Below are positions 33,808-43,540 of a stretch of 64,000 nt of DNA, one piece after another. Below the pieces are notes generated by a model. It saw only the letters and a list, made by a program, of their open reading frames with translations. It had not been told where the DNA came from and searched no databases. The number at the start of each line of letters is the position of its first letter. Within the stretch, counting starts at the first letter, position 1. The position numbers were made by a program, and so were the translations under genes. The DNA comes from Bradyrhizobium sp. 132 (GTDB lineage Bacteria; Pseudomonadota; Alphaproteobacteria; Rhizobiales; Xanthobacteraceae), in NCBI RefSeq assembly GCF_023074185.1, contig NZ_JADPKY010000092.1, forward strand, positions 1-64,000, read 5' to 3'.

Positions 33808-33850
33808 GGCGAGGCACAGGCTGGCCGGTTCCCGAAGAGAAAGCAAGATC

Positions 33851-36148
33851 ATGGCGCGACCACACGAAGCTCGTGACGAGACCCCAGACAAGACGGTTGA
33901 ATACGACGGTCCATCTGGCGGATGGGGATCCCTCAAAGGGATAGCCCGAATCTTCGGGAAGGAGTGGGACTCGCCGGCGGCCTTGAATACGCTCCGTCGC
34001 CAGAACAAGCCGAAAGGCTTTATGTGCGTTTCCTGCTCGTGGGCCAAGCCGGCCGACTATCACACGTTCGAATTCTGCGAGAACGGCGCCAAGGCTACCC
34101 TTTGGGAGTTGACCACGCGTCGATGCAGACCGGATTTCTTCGGAAAACATACGCTGACTGAGCTGCGCTCCTGGAGCGACTACGATCTCGAACAACAGGG
34201 CCGCCTGACTGAGCCCCTGCGCTATGACGGTCCTACTGATCGTTACATGCCATGTAGCTGGGACGAAGCATTTCAAGCGATCGGCACGCAACTGAAGGCA
34301 CTCGATCCGAAATCCGTCGTTTTCTATTCCTCTGGGCGGGCAAGCCTGGAGACGTCATATCTGTACGCGCTGTTCGCGCGGGTCTACGGCAACAACAATC
34401 TGCCTGACAGCTCCAACATGTGCCACGAGACGACGTCCGTCGCGCTCAAAAAGCTGATCGGCGCGGGCGTTGGAACTGTGGTGTTCGACGATCTCAGCAA
34501 CTGTGACGCGATGTTCTTTTTCGGCCAGAATACCGGGTCTAACAGTCCGCGCTTTCTGCATCCGTTGCAGGACGCAGCCAGGCGCGGAGTCCAGATCATC
34601 ACCTTTAACCCAGTCCGCGAGAAAGGCCTCGAAACCTTCGTCAATCCACAGAATCCGACAGAGATGCTGACTGGCGAGGCGACCCAGATCAGCAGTCAAT
34701 ATCACCAAGTGAAGGCCGGCGGCGACATTGCCGTCATCATGGGAATTTGCAAGCACGTCTTCGCCGCGGACGACGCAGCCAAACAGCAGGGCAAAAGAGT
34801 TCTCGACGCCCCCTTCATCGAACAGCACACGCACGGCTTCGAAGCGTTCGAAGCCAAGGTCCGGGCAACGGACTGGAGCGCGATCGAGACCGCATCCGGT
34901 CTTAGCCGGTCGGCCATCGAAGGCGCAGCTCAGGTCTATGTCGAGGCTGATCGCGTGATCGGGATCTACGGCATGGGCCTGACCCAGCACGTGCACGGTT
35001 TCGAGAACGTGGCGATGCTGGTAAATATGCTGCTCCTGAAGGGCAACATCGGACGAGATGGCACCGGCATTTCACCCGTGCGTGGACACTCGAATGTTCA
35101 GGGCCAGCGCACCGTTGGCATCTCCGAGAAGCCTGAACTGGTCCCGCTCGATAAATATGCCAAACAGTTCAAGTTCGAGCCGCCACGCGACAAAGGCATG
35201 AACACCGTCGAGACCTGCGAAGGGGTTATCGCCGGCAAGGTCAAGGCGTTCATCGGGCTCGGCGGTAATTTCGTCCGTGCCATTCCCGAGCGATCGAAGA
35301 TGGAAGAAGCCTGGCGCGGACTGGAGCTGACGGTCCAGATTGCCACCAAGCTCAACCGCAGTCACCTCGTGCAGGGCAAGGCCGCCTATCTGTTGCCGTG
35401 CCTCGGTCGAACCGAGGAAGACGTGCAGGCAAGCGGGCAGCAGGCCGTCAGCATGGAGGACACTTTCAGCTGTATCCAGGGCTCGATCGGGTTGCGCAAG
35501 CCGGCAAGCGAACACCTGAAGTCGGAGGTGGCGATCGTCGCAGGTCTCGCCAAGGCGACCCTGCCCAGGAACCCGAAGCTGAAATGGAATGAATGGGTCG
35601 GCAACTACGATCTCATTCGCAACGAGATCGCCGAGACCTATCCGGACGAATTCCACGCCTTTAACGAACGGATGTTCACGCCCGGCGGGTTTTATCGCGG
35701 CAACTCCGCGCGCGAGCGGATCTGGAAGACGAAAACCGGCAAAGCGGAATTCACTGCTCCGGAGATTCTCAGCTCCACCGGCTTCGCGGACGCTCCCGGC
35801 CGATTCCGGCTACTCACGATGCGCAGCAATGATCAGTTCAACACCACGATCTACGGCTACAGCGACCGGCTGCGGGGCATCGAGGGCACACGGGATGTGC
35901 TGCTGATGAATCCCGAGGAGATTGCACGCGCCGGACTGCAGGATGGCCAGATGGTCTCTCTCGTCAGCGACGCAGAAGACGGCATCGAGCGTGAGGTCGG
36001 GCCACTTAAGGTGACCCCGTTCAAGCTGCCGGATGGATGCCTTGGAGCCTACTATCCGGAAATGAATCCCCTGATCCCGCTGTCGCACCACGACATCCAT
36101 TCAAAAACGCCGGCCGCAAAGTCGGTGCCCGTCCGAATCCGCGCGTGA
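33851..36148 (+). CDS. FdhF/YdeP-family molybdopterin oxidoreductase
   Basis: A 765-residue molybdoenzyme of the YdeP branch of the formate dehydrogenase H family. The N-terminus holds cysteines GFMCVSCSWAKPADYHTFEF (CVSC plus a later Cys), an Fe-S-site-like arrangement. NMCHETTSVALK near residue 195 is the likely Mo-ligand region (Cys in place of Sec), and KSVVFYSSGRASLETSYLYA and GLTQHVHGFENVAMLVNMLL are family blocks. The substrate is not certain: relatives include proteins tied to acid resistance. fdhD is adjacent. Start ATG 33851; the ActA gene begins 28 bases after its stop. Confidence 0.88.
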   Translation: MARPHEARDETPDKTVEYDGPSGGWGSLKGIARIFGKEWDSPAALNTLRRQNKPKGFMCVSCSWAKPADYHTFEFCENGAKATLWELTTRRCRPDFFGKHTLTELRSWSDYDLEQQGRLTEPLRYDGPTDRYMPCSWDEAFQAIGTQLKALDPKSVVFYSSGRASLETSYLYALFARVYGNNNLPDSSNMCHETTSVALKKLIGAGVGTVVFDDLSNCDAMFFFGQNTGSNSPRFLHPLQDAARRGVQIITFNPVREKGLETFVNPQNPTEMLTGEATQISSQYHQVKAGGDIAVIMGICKHVFAADDAAKQQGKRVLDAPFIEQHTHGFEAFEAKVRATDWSAIETASGLSRSAIEGAAQVYVEADRVIGIYGMGLTQHVHGFENVAMLVNMLLLKGNIGRDGTGISPVRGHSNVQGQRTVGISEKPELVPLDKYAKQFKFEPPRDKGMNTVETCEGVIAGKVKAFIGLGGNFVRAIPERSKMEEAWRGLELTVQIATKLNRSHLVQGKAAYLLPCLGRTEEDVQASGQQAVSMEDTFSCIQGSIGLRKPASEHLKSEVAIVAGLAKATLPRNPKLKWNEWVGNYDLIRNEIAETYPDEFHAFNERMFTPGGFYRGNSARERIWKTKTGKAEFTAPEILSSTGFADAPGRFRLLTMRSNDQFNTTIYGYSDRLRGIEGTRDVLLMNPEEIARAGLQDGQMVSLVSDAEDGIEREVGPLKVTPFKLPDGCLGAYYPEMNPLIPLSHHDIHSKTPAAKSVPVRIRA

Positions 36149-36176
36149 GCTAGGGCGCGCGGCAGGGGGCCGACGA

Positions 36177-36830
36177 ATGCAGCTTTTTCGTCCCGGCGCG
36201 AACACGATTGCGGCGGTGGTGATCGCAGCGATTGGAGCCGTGCCGGTGCTTGCGGTGGGACTGTCCTACGAGGTGATGCGATCCCCCTACGTCACCAACC
36301 AGAACATCACACGGAATCAGCCGGTGCCGTTCAGTCATGAGCATCACGTTTCGGGTCTCGGCCTCGACTGCCGCTATTGCCACACCTCGGTGGAAAAGGC
36401 GCGCTTTGCCGGCATCCCACCGACCGAGATCTGCATGACTTGCCATTCGCAGATCTGGACCAACGCGCAGATGCTGGCGCCAGTGCGCGAGAGTCTTGCC
36501 AAGAACCAGCCAATGGCCTGGGAGCGCGTGCACCGCCTCCCCGGCTACGTCTATTTTGATCATTCGGTCCACGTCGCAAAAGGGGTTGGGTGCACCACCT
36601 GTCACGGCGACGTGGGAGGGATGCGGCTGATGCGCCAGGCCGCGCCGCTGACGATGCAATGGTGCCTCGATTGCCACCGCTCTCCTGAACGTTACCTGCG
36701 TCCACGCGAAGCGGTTTTCAATCCAAACTGGCAAGAGCCGAAGAACCAGGCCGAGATCGGGCCCAAGCTTGCCGCGGGCTATCACATCAATACGGATCAT
36801 TTGACGGATTGCACGATATGTCACCGCTGA
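36177..36830 (+). CDS. actA: Alternative complex III subunit ActA, pentahaem cytochrome c
   Basis: A 217-residue membrane-anchored multihaem cytochrome. One N-terminal helix (TIAAVVIAAIGAVPVLAVGL) precedes five CxxCH sites: CRYCH, CMTCH, CTTCH, CLDCH and CTICH, with extra histidines as sixth ligands. Five haems in about 215 residues fit ActA. In alternative complex III it receives electrons from quinol oxidation for the terminal oxidase. The ActB gene overlaps its 3' end by 13 bases. Confidence 0.93.
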   Translation: MQLFRPGANTIAAVVIAAIGAVPVLAVGLSYEVMRSPYVTNQNITRNQPVPFSHEHHVSGLGLDCRYCHTSVEKARFAGIPPTEICMTCHSQIWTNAQMLAPVRESLAKNQPMAWERVHRLPGYVYFDHSVHVAKGVGCTTCHGDVGGMRLMRQAAPLTMQWCLDCHRSPERYLRPREAVFNPNWQEPKNQAEIGPKLAAGYHINTDHLTDCTICHR

Positions 36831-39673
36831 AGGAGTTGCCAACGCGGCCCGATCCTGCCCGACGCAGCAAGCTCAATCGCCGTCAGGCGCTCAGCCTACT
36901 GGCGACCGGCGTGGCGGGCGGACTCGCGGCCTGCAGCAAACCAGACGAACAGATCCTGCCCTATGTCAGAATGCCGGAGCGGATCGTTCCTGGCGAACCG
37001 CTGAAATTCGCGACCACACTTCCGCTGGCGGGGATCGGTCGCGGAGCGATCGTGACCTCAATCGACGGCCGGCCGATCAAGGTCGAAGGCAATCCGCTTC
37101 ATCCGGGCAGCCTGGGTGCCACCGATGTTTTCGCTGAAGCAGCCGTCCTTTCGCTTTACGATCCCGACCGCTCGCGCACCATCCTGCACAATGGCGCGAT
37201 TGCGCCGCGCGAAGCGTTGAACCGAGCGCTGGTGACCGAACTCTCCGAGACCCGCAACAGCCAGGGTAAAGGCCTGCGCTTGTTGACCGGGCGCACCACG
37301 TCCCCGACTCTGCTGCGCCAGATCGATGGCCTGCTTCAGGCGTTCCCGGCCGCATCGTGGCACGCGTACGACCCAACCGACGACGAGAATGCGCGCCAAG
37401 GTGCGCAACTCGCTTATGGCAAATCTGTGCGCAGCATTGCCGATTTCGCAAAGGCCCGCGTGATTGTCGCGCTCGATGCCGATCCGCTCGGGCATGGCCC
37501 CGATCAGATACGAATTGGCCGTGGCTACGCAAGTGGCCGCAGCGACGCCAATGCCTTCTCGCGTCTCTATTGTTTAGAGAGCGCACTCACCCTCACCGGA
37601 GCAAAGTCGGACGAACGTCTTTCGCTTCGTCCGGAGGCGATCGAACGATTCGCGGCGAGCCTCGCGCGGGAGCTCGGCGCCACTGCAAGCGCCACCGAAC
37701 TTGCCGAGCGCGAGCGTCTGCTGCTTCAGAAGATCACGGCAGACATGAACTCCCACAAGGGCGAGGCGATCGTCATCGCGGGCCCGGCAATGTCCAGGGA
37801 AGTCCACGCATTTGTGCATTGGATCAATGCCCAACTCAATGCGCCCGTTCGGCTCATCGATCCCATCGATCGGACGCCATCCGGCAAGCAGGCGGGAACG
37901 CTTGAACAGCTCGTAGGCGATCTGGACTCCGGCCGCGTGCGTCAGCTCGTAATGATCGGCGTCAATCCCGCTTATGACGCACCAGCCGATTTGCACTTCG
38001 GGGCCCGAGCCCAGAAAGCGGCCTTTCGCGTTCATATGGGCGAGTACGCGGACGAAACCGCGGCTATCGCCAACTGGCATCTCCCGCAAAGACATCGACT
38101 TGAAACGTGGTCGGATCTGCGGGCCGGCGACGGCACGGCCAGCATCGTCCAGCCTCTGATCAAGCCGCTCTACGAGAGCTTCAGCGAGCACGAGCTTCTC
38201 GCCTGGCTGAGCGGCGCAGAAGACGCGGGCGCTTACGAGTTGGTGCGGCAGACCTGGACGAGCGCGGCCGCTGCGGATTTCGAGGCATGGTGGCAGCGCG
38301 TGCTGCACGACGGGATCATTGCAGGAAGCGGCGCCACTGCTGTTTCCCTCGCTGCTCCGCTCCTGCCGCCACTCGCGGACTCCGAACCTCACGACAAGCG
38401 CGATGACGAGATCAGCCTGGTTCTGCGCCCTGATCCTTGCCTATGGGATGGTTCATACGCCAACAACGCCTGGCTCCAGGAGTGTCCGAAACCGCTAAGC
38501 AAGCAGGTCTGGGGCAATGCGCTGGCGCTGCATCCGGACGAGGCAAGCCGGCTCGGTCTCACGTCCGGGGACGTCGTCACGGTCGCCGCGAACGGCCGAT
38601 CGATCGAGGTGCCCGTGCTGACTGAACCCGGGATGGCCATGGGCGTCGGCGCGCTCACGCTCGGCGGGGGGCGGCAAAAGGTCGGCGCGATCGGCAACGG
38701 CGTCGGCGCCAGTGCCTACACGATCCGGACCTCGGACAACAGTTGGCGCCTTCCGCAAATTGCGATCAGGCGAACAGGGCGCCGGGAGCCGATTCTCACA
38801 ACGCAGAACGTCGTTCGCACGCCGGAGGATGTCCGCGAGCTCTATCCGCAATATCGGCTCGGGCAATCCCTGCCGTCGGCGGCCATCCCCCATCCTCCAA
38901 GCCTGATGCCACCGGCCGTGAAGTCTGGCGACGGCCATGCCTGGGCGATGGTGATCGACACATCGGTTTGTATCGGTTGCAATGCCTGCGTGCTCTCTTG
39001 CCAGGCCGAGAACAACATTCCCGTGGTGGGGCCAGAGCAGGTGGCCATGGGACGCGACATGCACTGGATGCGCGTCGATGCTTATGATCATGGCGCGCCG
39101 AACACCCCGCAACTCGGCTTTCAGCCCGTGCCGTGCATGCACTGCGAGCACGCGCCGTGCGAGCCTGTGTGCCCTGTCGCCGCATCCGTCCATGACAGCG
39201 AAGGGCTGAACGCGCAGGTCTACAATCGCTGTATCGGCACCCGCTTCTGCGAAGCGAACTGCCCTTACAAGGTGCGCCGCTTCAACTTCTTCGGTTATGC
39301 TGACGGCGAGGAATACGGCAATCTCGGCGCGGAATCTTATCGCGGCCAAAAGAATCCCGAGGTGACCGTCCGCGCCCGCGGTGTCATGGAAAAATGCACA
39401 TACTGTGTCCAGCGCATCAGCGGCGCACGCCGCGCCTCGGAACGTCAGGACCGGCCGCTCGGTCCAGACGAGGTGCAGACAGCCTGCCAGAACGCATGCC
39501 CGACCCGTGCCATCAGCTTCGGAGACCTGAACCAGGCTGACGCAGAGATCAACCACAGGAAAGCCGACCCGCGCCACTATGCCTTGCTCGGCCACCTCGG
39601 CACGCGGCCGCGCACCACCTATCTTGCCGATGTGCGCAATCCCGCACCTTCGGAGCCGGAGGGGCGGACATGA
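36818..39673 (+). CDS. actB: Alternative complex III subunit ActB (molybdopterin-like plus Fe-S domains)
   Basis: A fused ActB1-ActB2 protein of about 951 residues. The N-terminus carries a Tat-type signal with a lipobox (KLNRRQALSLLATGVAGG, then LAAC). Residues to about 700 resemble a molybdopterin oxidoreductase without evident Mo ligands. The C-terminus has the Fe-S cysteine sets CIGCNACVLSC, CMHCEHAPCEPVCPV, CIGTRFCEANCPYKV and CTYCVQ with a later CQNACP, enough for three [4Fe-4S] and one [3Fe-4S] clusters. ActB faces the periplasm. Start ATG 36818; TTG 36809 is also in frame. A four-base ATGA overlap leads to actC. Confidence 0.93.
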   Translation: MSPLKELPTRPDPARRSKLNRRQALSLLATGVAGGLAACSKPDEQILPYVRMPERIVPGEPLKFATTLPLAGIGRGAIVTSIDGRPIKVEGNPLHPGSLGATDVFAEAAVLSLYDPDRSRTILHNGAIAPREALNRALVTELSETRNSQGKGLRLLTGRTTSPTLLRQIDGLLQAFPAASWHAYDPTDDENARQGAQLAYGKSVRSIADFAKARVIVALDADPLGHGPDQIRIGRGYASGRSDANAFSRLYCLESALTLTGAKSDERLSLRPEAIERFAASLARELGATASATELAERERLLLQKITADMNSHKGEAIVIAGPAMSREVHAFVHWINAQLNAPVRLIDPIDRTPSGKQAGTLEQLVGDLDSGRVRQLVMIGVNPAYDAPADLHFGARAQKAAFRVHMGEYADETAAIANWHLPQRHRLETWSDLRAGDGTASIVQPLIKPLYESFSEHELLAWLSGAEDAGAYELVRQTWTSAAAADFEAWWQRVLHDGIIAGSGATAVSLAAPLLPPLADSEPHDKRDDEISLVLRPDPCLWDGSYANNAWLQECPKPLSKQVWGNALALHPDEASRLGLTSGDVVTVAANGRSIEVPVLTEPGMAMGVGALTLGGGRQKVGAIGNGVGASAYTIRTSDNSWRLPQIAIRRTGRREPILTTQNVVRTPEDVRELYPQYRLGQSLPSAAIPHPPSLMPPAVKSGDGHAWAMVIDTSVCIGCNACVLSCQAENNIPVVGPEQVAMGRDMHWMRVDAYDHGAPNTPQLGFQPVPCMHCEHAPCEPVCPVAASVHDSEGLNAQVYNRCIGTRFCEANCPYKVRRFNFFGYADGEEYGNLGAESYRGQKNPEVTVRARGVMEKCTYCVQRISGARRASERQDRPLGPDEVQTACQNACPTRAISFGDLNQADAEINHRKADPRHYALLGHLGTRPRTTYLADVRNPAPSEPEGRT

Positions 39674-41037
39674 GCGAAGTTCTCGTTCCTCAGCATCCCC
39701 CGGCGCACCGCTGGATCTCGGCCGCGCGGGCAGGAGACGCCACGGTTACCCAGGCCGTGGCAGATCCGCTCTTCACCGGGTTCGGCAAAATATGGTGGCT
39801 GGCGCTGCTTATCACCCTGCCGTTCGTGCTCTGGCTGTTCGTTGCGATCGCGTGGCTGTTCTACCAGGGCATCGGCATCTGGGGCATCAACTCCACCGTC
39901 GTATGGGGAGTCGCGATCGCGAACTACGTCTGGTGGATCGGAATCGGCAATGCCGGCACGCTGATTTCGGCGATGCTGCTGTTGACCCGGCAAAGATGGC
40001 GCGCCTCGATCAACCGCTTCGCGGAAGCCATGACGCTGTTTGCGGTTGCGATCGCCGGGCTGATGCCCATCGTTCACCTCGGTCGACCGATCTACGCCTA
40101 TTGGCTCGCGCCATATCCGAACACCATGGCGCTTTGGCCGCAATGGCGCAGCGCCTTGGTGTGGGACTTCTGGGCCATCCTCAGCTACCTGCTGTTCTCC
40201 CTTCTGTTCTGGTATGTCAGCCTGATTCCCGACCTTGCGACCATGCGCGACCGCACGCCCCACCGTGCCGGCCAGCTGCTCTACGGCGCATTTGCGATGG
40301 GATGGCGCGGCTCGTCGCGCGAGTGGTCGCGTTTGCAGACACTGCATACCACGATGGCCGCCCTCGGCGTGCCTCTGGTCTGCTCTGTGCACTCGATCGT
40401 CGGACTCGACTTCGCAGCGAGCCTAATGGCCGGTTGGCAGGAGAGCATCTTCCCACCTTATTTCGTCGTGGGCGCGATGTATTCTGGTTTTGCCATGGTT
40501 GTGGTGCTGGCGGCCGCGATCCGCTGGGGTCTCAGCCTTCAGGCTATTATCACTCACCGCCACTTCGAGGTGATGGCCCGCATCCTGCTGATGGCCTCCA
40601 TCGTCATGTTCTATTCTTATGCGACGGAGTGGTTCATGGGCTGGTACGGCGGTGAGCATGCCGACCGTGAGGTGGTTCGCTTCGAGTTCACTGGAACCTA
40701 CGCGCCGCTGTACTGGGCCTTGCTGGCCTGCAACTGCCTCATCCCGCAGTTGCTATGGTGGCCCTTCGCGCGACGGTCGCTGTTCATTCTGATTCCTGTA
40801 GCCATCGCGATCAACATAGGCATGTGGCTCGAGCGCATCCTCATCGTCTGGAACACACTTTCGCACGGCTACATGCCGTCACTGTGGCGGGCGTTTCACT
40901 TCACGTTCTGGGACTGGAGCTTTCTCGTCGCGCCGCTCGGATTTTTCGCCTTCCTGTTCCTGGTCTTCGTGAGGCTGGTCCCGAGCATATCAATGTTCGA
41001 CGTGCGCGAGCTCGCTCATCAGGAGGCCGCGGCATGA
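39670..41037 (+). CDS. actC: Alternative complex III subunit ActC (NrfD-like)
   Basis: A 455-residue NrfD-type integral membrane protein with about ten helices. Conserved segments are GVAIANYVWWIGIGNAGTLI, PIVHLGRPIYAYWLAPYPNT, FAASLMAGWQESIFPPYFVV and MWLERILIVWNTLSHGYMPS. NrfD/PsrC proteins bind quinol at the periplasmic face; ActC and ActF are the quinol-side subunits of the complex. It overlaps actB and actD by ATGA, as do most genes of this operon, so translation is coupled. Confidence 0.93.
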   Translation: MSEVLVPQHPPAHRWISAARAGDATVTQAVADPLFTGFGKIWWLALLITLPFVLWLFVAIAWLFYQGIGIWGINSTVVWGVAIANYVWWIGIGNAGTLISAMLLLTRQRWRASINRFAEAMTLFAVAIAGLMPIVHLGRPIYAYWLAPYPNTMALWPQWRSALVWDFWAILSYLLFSLLFWYVSLIPDLATMRDRTPHRAGQLLYGAFAMGWRGSSREWSRLQTLHTTMAALGVPLVCSVHSIVGLDFAASLMAGWQESIFPPYFVVGAMYSGFAMVVVLAAAIRWGLSLQAIITHRHFEVMARILLMASIVMFYSYATEWFMGWYGGEHADREVVRFEFTGTYAPLYWALLACNCLIPQLLWWPFARRSLFILIPVAIAINIGMWLERILIVWNTLSHGYMPSLWRAFHFTFWDWSFLVAPLGFFAFLFLVFVRLVPSISMFDVRELAHQEAAA

Positions 41038-41552
41038 CGGCCAAGCTTGTGGCGGAATTCCTCGACGGTGAAGCGCTGAAGGCGGCCCCGCAGCGCGTGC
41101 ATACCGCCGGACACGCCGCCCTCGAAGCATTCGGGCCGTATCCGATCGAAGGGCTCGCCGAACAGCTTGCGCAGGGCCGATCGGCAATTCGGGGTGTGAT
41201 GCTTGCCGGCGGCCTCGGAACTGCAGCATTCGCCTTCGCACTGCTATGGTACAGCGCCGTGATCGACTATCCCATCAACAGCGGCGGTCGGCCACTGAAC
41301 TCCTGGCAAGTGTTCCTGCTGGTGCCGTTTGAGGTCGGTGTCTTCGCGGCCGCGCTCGCCGGCGTCATCGCCTTTCTTTGGTCGTGCCGCCTGCCTCGTC
41401 TGCACGATGCAATGTTCGAGATTCCGGGCTTCGAACGCGCAACGCAGGATCGGTACTTCCTGCTGGCCGCATCTGACGGCGACCCGAACGAGCTGAGGAC
41501 AGTTCTCCGCGACGCCGGCGCCGTCGCGGTCACGGAGCTGCGCACGCCATGA
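41034..41552 (+). CDS. actD: Alternative complex III subunit ActD (DUF3341)
   Basis: A 172-residue protein of the DUF3341 family. ALKAAPQRVHTAGHAALEAF and GPYPIEGLAEQL form the soluble start (family pattern for a small alpha/beta lead), then two helices (VMLAGGLGTAAFAFALLWYS and WQVFLLVPFEVGVFAAALAG), then a soluble tail (FEIPGFERATQDRYFLLAAS). ActD is a two-helix scaffold subunit in alternative complex III. Overlap by four bases with actC and actE. Confidence 0.9.
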   Translation: MTAKLVAEFLDGEALKAAPQRVHTAGHAALEAFGPYPIEGLAEQLAQGRSAIRGVMLAGGLGTAAFAFALLWYSAVIDYPINSGGRPLNSWQVFLLVPFEVGVFAAALAGVIAFLWSCRLPRLHDAMFEIPGFERATQDRYFLLAASDGDPNELRTVLRDAGAVAVTELRTP

Positions 41553-42079
41553 CCGCCCGCGCGCTGCCATTGCTGTTGTTGCTGTCATGGGCGCTGGCCG
41601 GCTGTGGCGATCATTCCATGTCTCAGCAGAATCGCTACGGGACGTTCTCGAAGGCTGGGCTGTTCAAGGATGGCAGCGAAGCCCGGGCCTTACCGCAAGG
41701 GGTCGTTGCACAGGGCGATCTCGACCGTTTGCAGCAGATCTCCAAGCCACCGGCGGTCGACATGGCGCTGCTGTCCCGCGGCCGCGAGCGCTACGACATC
41801 TATTGCTCCCCGTGTCACGGGTTCTCCGGCCAGGGCGATGGGATGATCGTGCAGCGTGGCTTTCCCGCACCGCCCTCCTACCATTCCGCCCGCCTCCGCT
41901 CGGCCGATGCTCAGCACTTCTTCGACGTGATCACCCATGGCTACGGCGCGATGTATTCTTACGCCGCGCGGGTCGAGCCGCGCGACCGATGGGCCATCGT
42001 CACCTATATCCGCGCGCTGCAGCAGTCGCAACGAACCGACATGGCCGACGTGCCCGAGTTGAGGAGCAAGCTGCCGTGA
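41549..42079 (+). CDS. actE: Alternative complex III subunit ActE, monohaem cytochrome c lipoprotein
   Basis: A 176-residue periplasmic cytochrome. The N-terminus is a lipoprotein signal (LLLLLSWALAGCGDH, lipobox Cys near 20). The haem site is YCSPCHGFSGQGDG, and the likely distal Met is in HGYGAMYSYAARVEP. One haem and a lipid anchor fit ActE, which passes electrons from the ActA haems toward the oxidase. The gene overlaps actD and actF by four bases each. Confidence 0.92.
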   Translation: MTARALPLLLLLSWALAGCGDHSMSQQNRYGTFSKAGLFKDGSEARALPQGVVAQGDLDRLQQISKPPAVDMALLSRGRERYDIYCSPCHGFSGQGDGMIVQRGFPAPPSYHSARLRSADAQHFFDVITHGYGAMYSYAARVEPRDRWAIVTYIRALQQSQRTDMADVPELRSKLP

Positions 42080-43146
42080 TCGCCGCGCTTCGTAACCAGA
42101 CGCTGAGTGCATTCGCCTCGCCGCACGCGGCGGCGGGTGTCGCGCTGGTGTCGCTCATGGCTGCGCTGGTGCTCATGGCTGGACGGCTCGGTCCTCATCC
42201 GAGCCTGCTGCAGGGCTGGCTGCTTGCATTTGCAATATGGAGCTGCGCCCCGGTCGGCAGCGTGACGTTGCTGCTCATCCACCGTCTGACGGGCGGCCGT
42301 TGGGGCGTTGTCGCCGGAGCCATATTGCGCCCCCTCGCCGCGACGATGCCTCTTGTCGCCATCGCCTTCGTCCCCGTTCTCGCCGGGCTGACTTACATCT
42401 ACCCCTGGGCCGCGGATGCCAGCCAGATCAAGCCCGACATCGCGCGCTGGTACCTCGGCCAGCCATGGTTCGTCCTGCGCGCCGTCATCGCACTGATGGG
42501 ATGGTCCGTGCTCGGCGTGACCTTCGCACTCGGACTCGGCGGGCGGCTATTGGCCGCGCTCGGACTTGCGTTCTACGGCTTCACCATCAGCATGGTCGCG
42601 GTCGATTGGTTCCTCTCCCTTGAACCGCATTACGTCTCGACCGCCTTCGGCTCCATGATCGCAATACAGCAGCTGCTCGCCGCGCTTGCCGTTGTCGCCG
42701 TGCTTGCAACGACCAATTTCGAAGGTAGAGCGCTGAGCGATATCGGCAGCCTTTTGATCGCAACCGTGCTCGGCGTCGTCTACCTCGAATATATGACATA
42801 TCTGGTGGCTTGGTACGGCGATCTACCTCACAAGGCTGAGTGGTTCCTCAGGCGCAGCACAGATGCATGGGTCGGCATCCTGCTCGTGACATTCGTCGCC
42901 GGAGCCGTGCTTCCATTCTCGATGCTGCTGTTCGAGGGCCTGCGCCGCAGCCGTGCAGGCTTGCTCATTGTCGGCCTGTTGCTGCTCTTCGGCACTGTCA
43001 TGCACTTCGCTTGGCTGATGATGCCGGCATTTTCCGCGAAAGCTCCTGTTGCTCTCACGGCTCTGGGCACTCTCCTCACCTTGACGATAGCTTCTGTCCT
43101 CTTTGGACAGGGCATCGCATCCGTGGAGGTGCGCCATGCCGAATGA
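42076..43146 (+). CDS. actF: Alternative complex III subunit ActF (NrfD-like)
   Basis: A 356-residue second NrfD-like membrane subunit, with about ten helices. Conserved stretches include MPLVAIAFVPVLAGLTYIYP, GRLLAALGLAFYGFTISMVA, VDWFLSLEPHYVSTAFGSMI and YLEYMTYLVAWYGDLPHKAE, and a helix-rich C-terminus. It starts at a GTG that overlaps the ActE stop (GTGA). With ActC it forms the quinol-oxidising membrane half of the complex. Confidence 0.92.
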   Translation: MIAALRNQTLSAFASPHAAAGVALVSLMAALVLMAGRLGPHPSLLQGWLLAFAIWSCAPVGSVTLLLIHRLTGGRWGVVAGAILRPLAATMPLVAIAFVPVLAGLTYIYPWAADASQIKPDIARWYLGQPWFVLRAVIALMGWSVLGVTFALGLGGRLLAALGLAFYGFTISMVAVDWFLSLEPHYVSTAFGSMIAIQQLLAALAVVAVLATTNFEGRALSDIGSLLIATVLGVVYLEYMTYLVAWYGDLPHKAEWFLRRSTDAWVGILLVTFVAGAVLPFSMLLFEGLRRSRAGLLIVGLLLLFGTVMHFAWLMMPAFSAKAPVALTALGTLLTLTIASVLFGQGIASVEVRHAE

Positions 43147-43540
43147 GGAAATGGGCAGTCGTGCATTCCCACAACCCGCCGGCATTCACAACCGCGCCGT
43201 TCTCTTGGTAGTCGGTGGCTTCCTGCTCTTCGTGGGTGCCGCGATTGCGGGAATGCTACTGTTCCTGAATACGCAAGCGCCGCGCGCATTCACCCCGCGC
43301 GCTGAGCGCCGATTTCCCTCCCCCGAGCTCCAGACCTCTCCGGAGGCCGACCTGACCCGGTTCGAGGCCGCGCAGCGTGCGAGGCTCACCGCTTATGCCT
43401 GGGTCGATCGCGACCACAACATCGCCAGCATCCCGATCGACGAGGCGATGCAGCTCGTCGTCGGTCGGGGCTATCAAGCTTATGACGCCCCCCAACCTGC
43501 GCCCGCCCCTCCGTCCGGTGCAAGTGGAGGGAATCCATGA
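43136..43540 (+). CDS. Small single-helix protein of the ACIII-oxidase operon, unknown
   Basis: A 134-residue protein with one membrane helix (AVLLVVGGFLLFVGAAIAGM) and a periplasmic part that carries AQRARLTAYAWVDRDHNIAS followed by IPIDEAMQLVVGRGYQAYD, a motif I recall as recurring in proteins of such operons. It ends in a Pro-rich tail. GGAGG sits before the ATG at 43136, which overlaps actF. Role unknown: an assembly factor or supercomplex linker is inference. Confidence 0.75.
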   Translation: MPNEEMGSRAFPQPAGIHNRAVLLVVGGFLLFVGAAIAGMLLFLNTQAPRAFTPRAERRFPSPELQTSPEADLTRFEAAQRARLTAYAWVDRDHNIASIPIDEAMQLVVGRGYQAYDAPQPAPAPPSGASGGNP

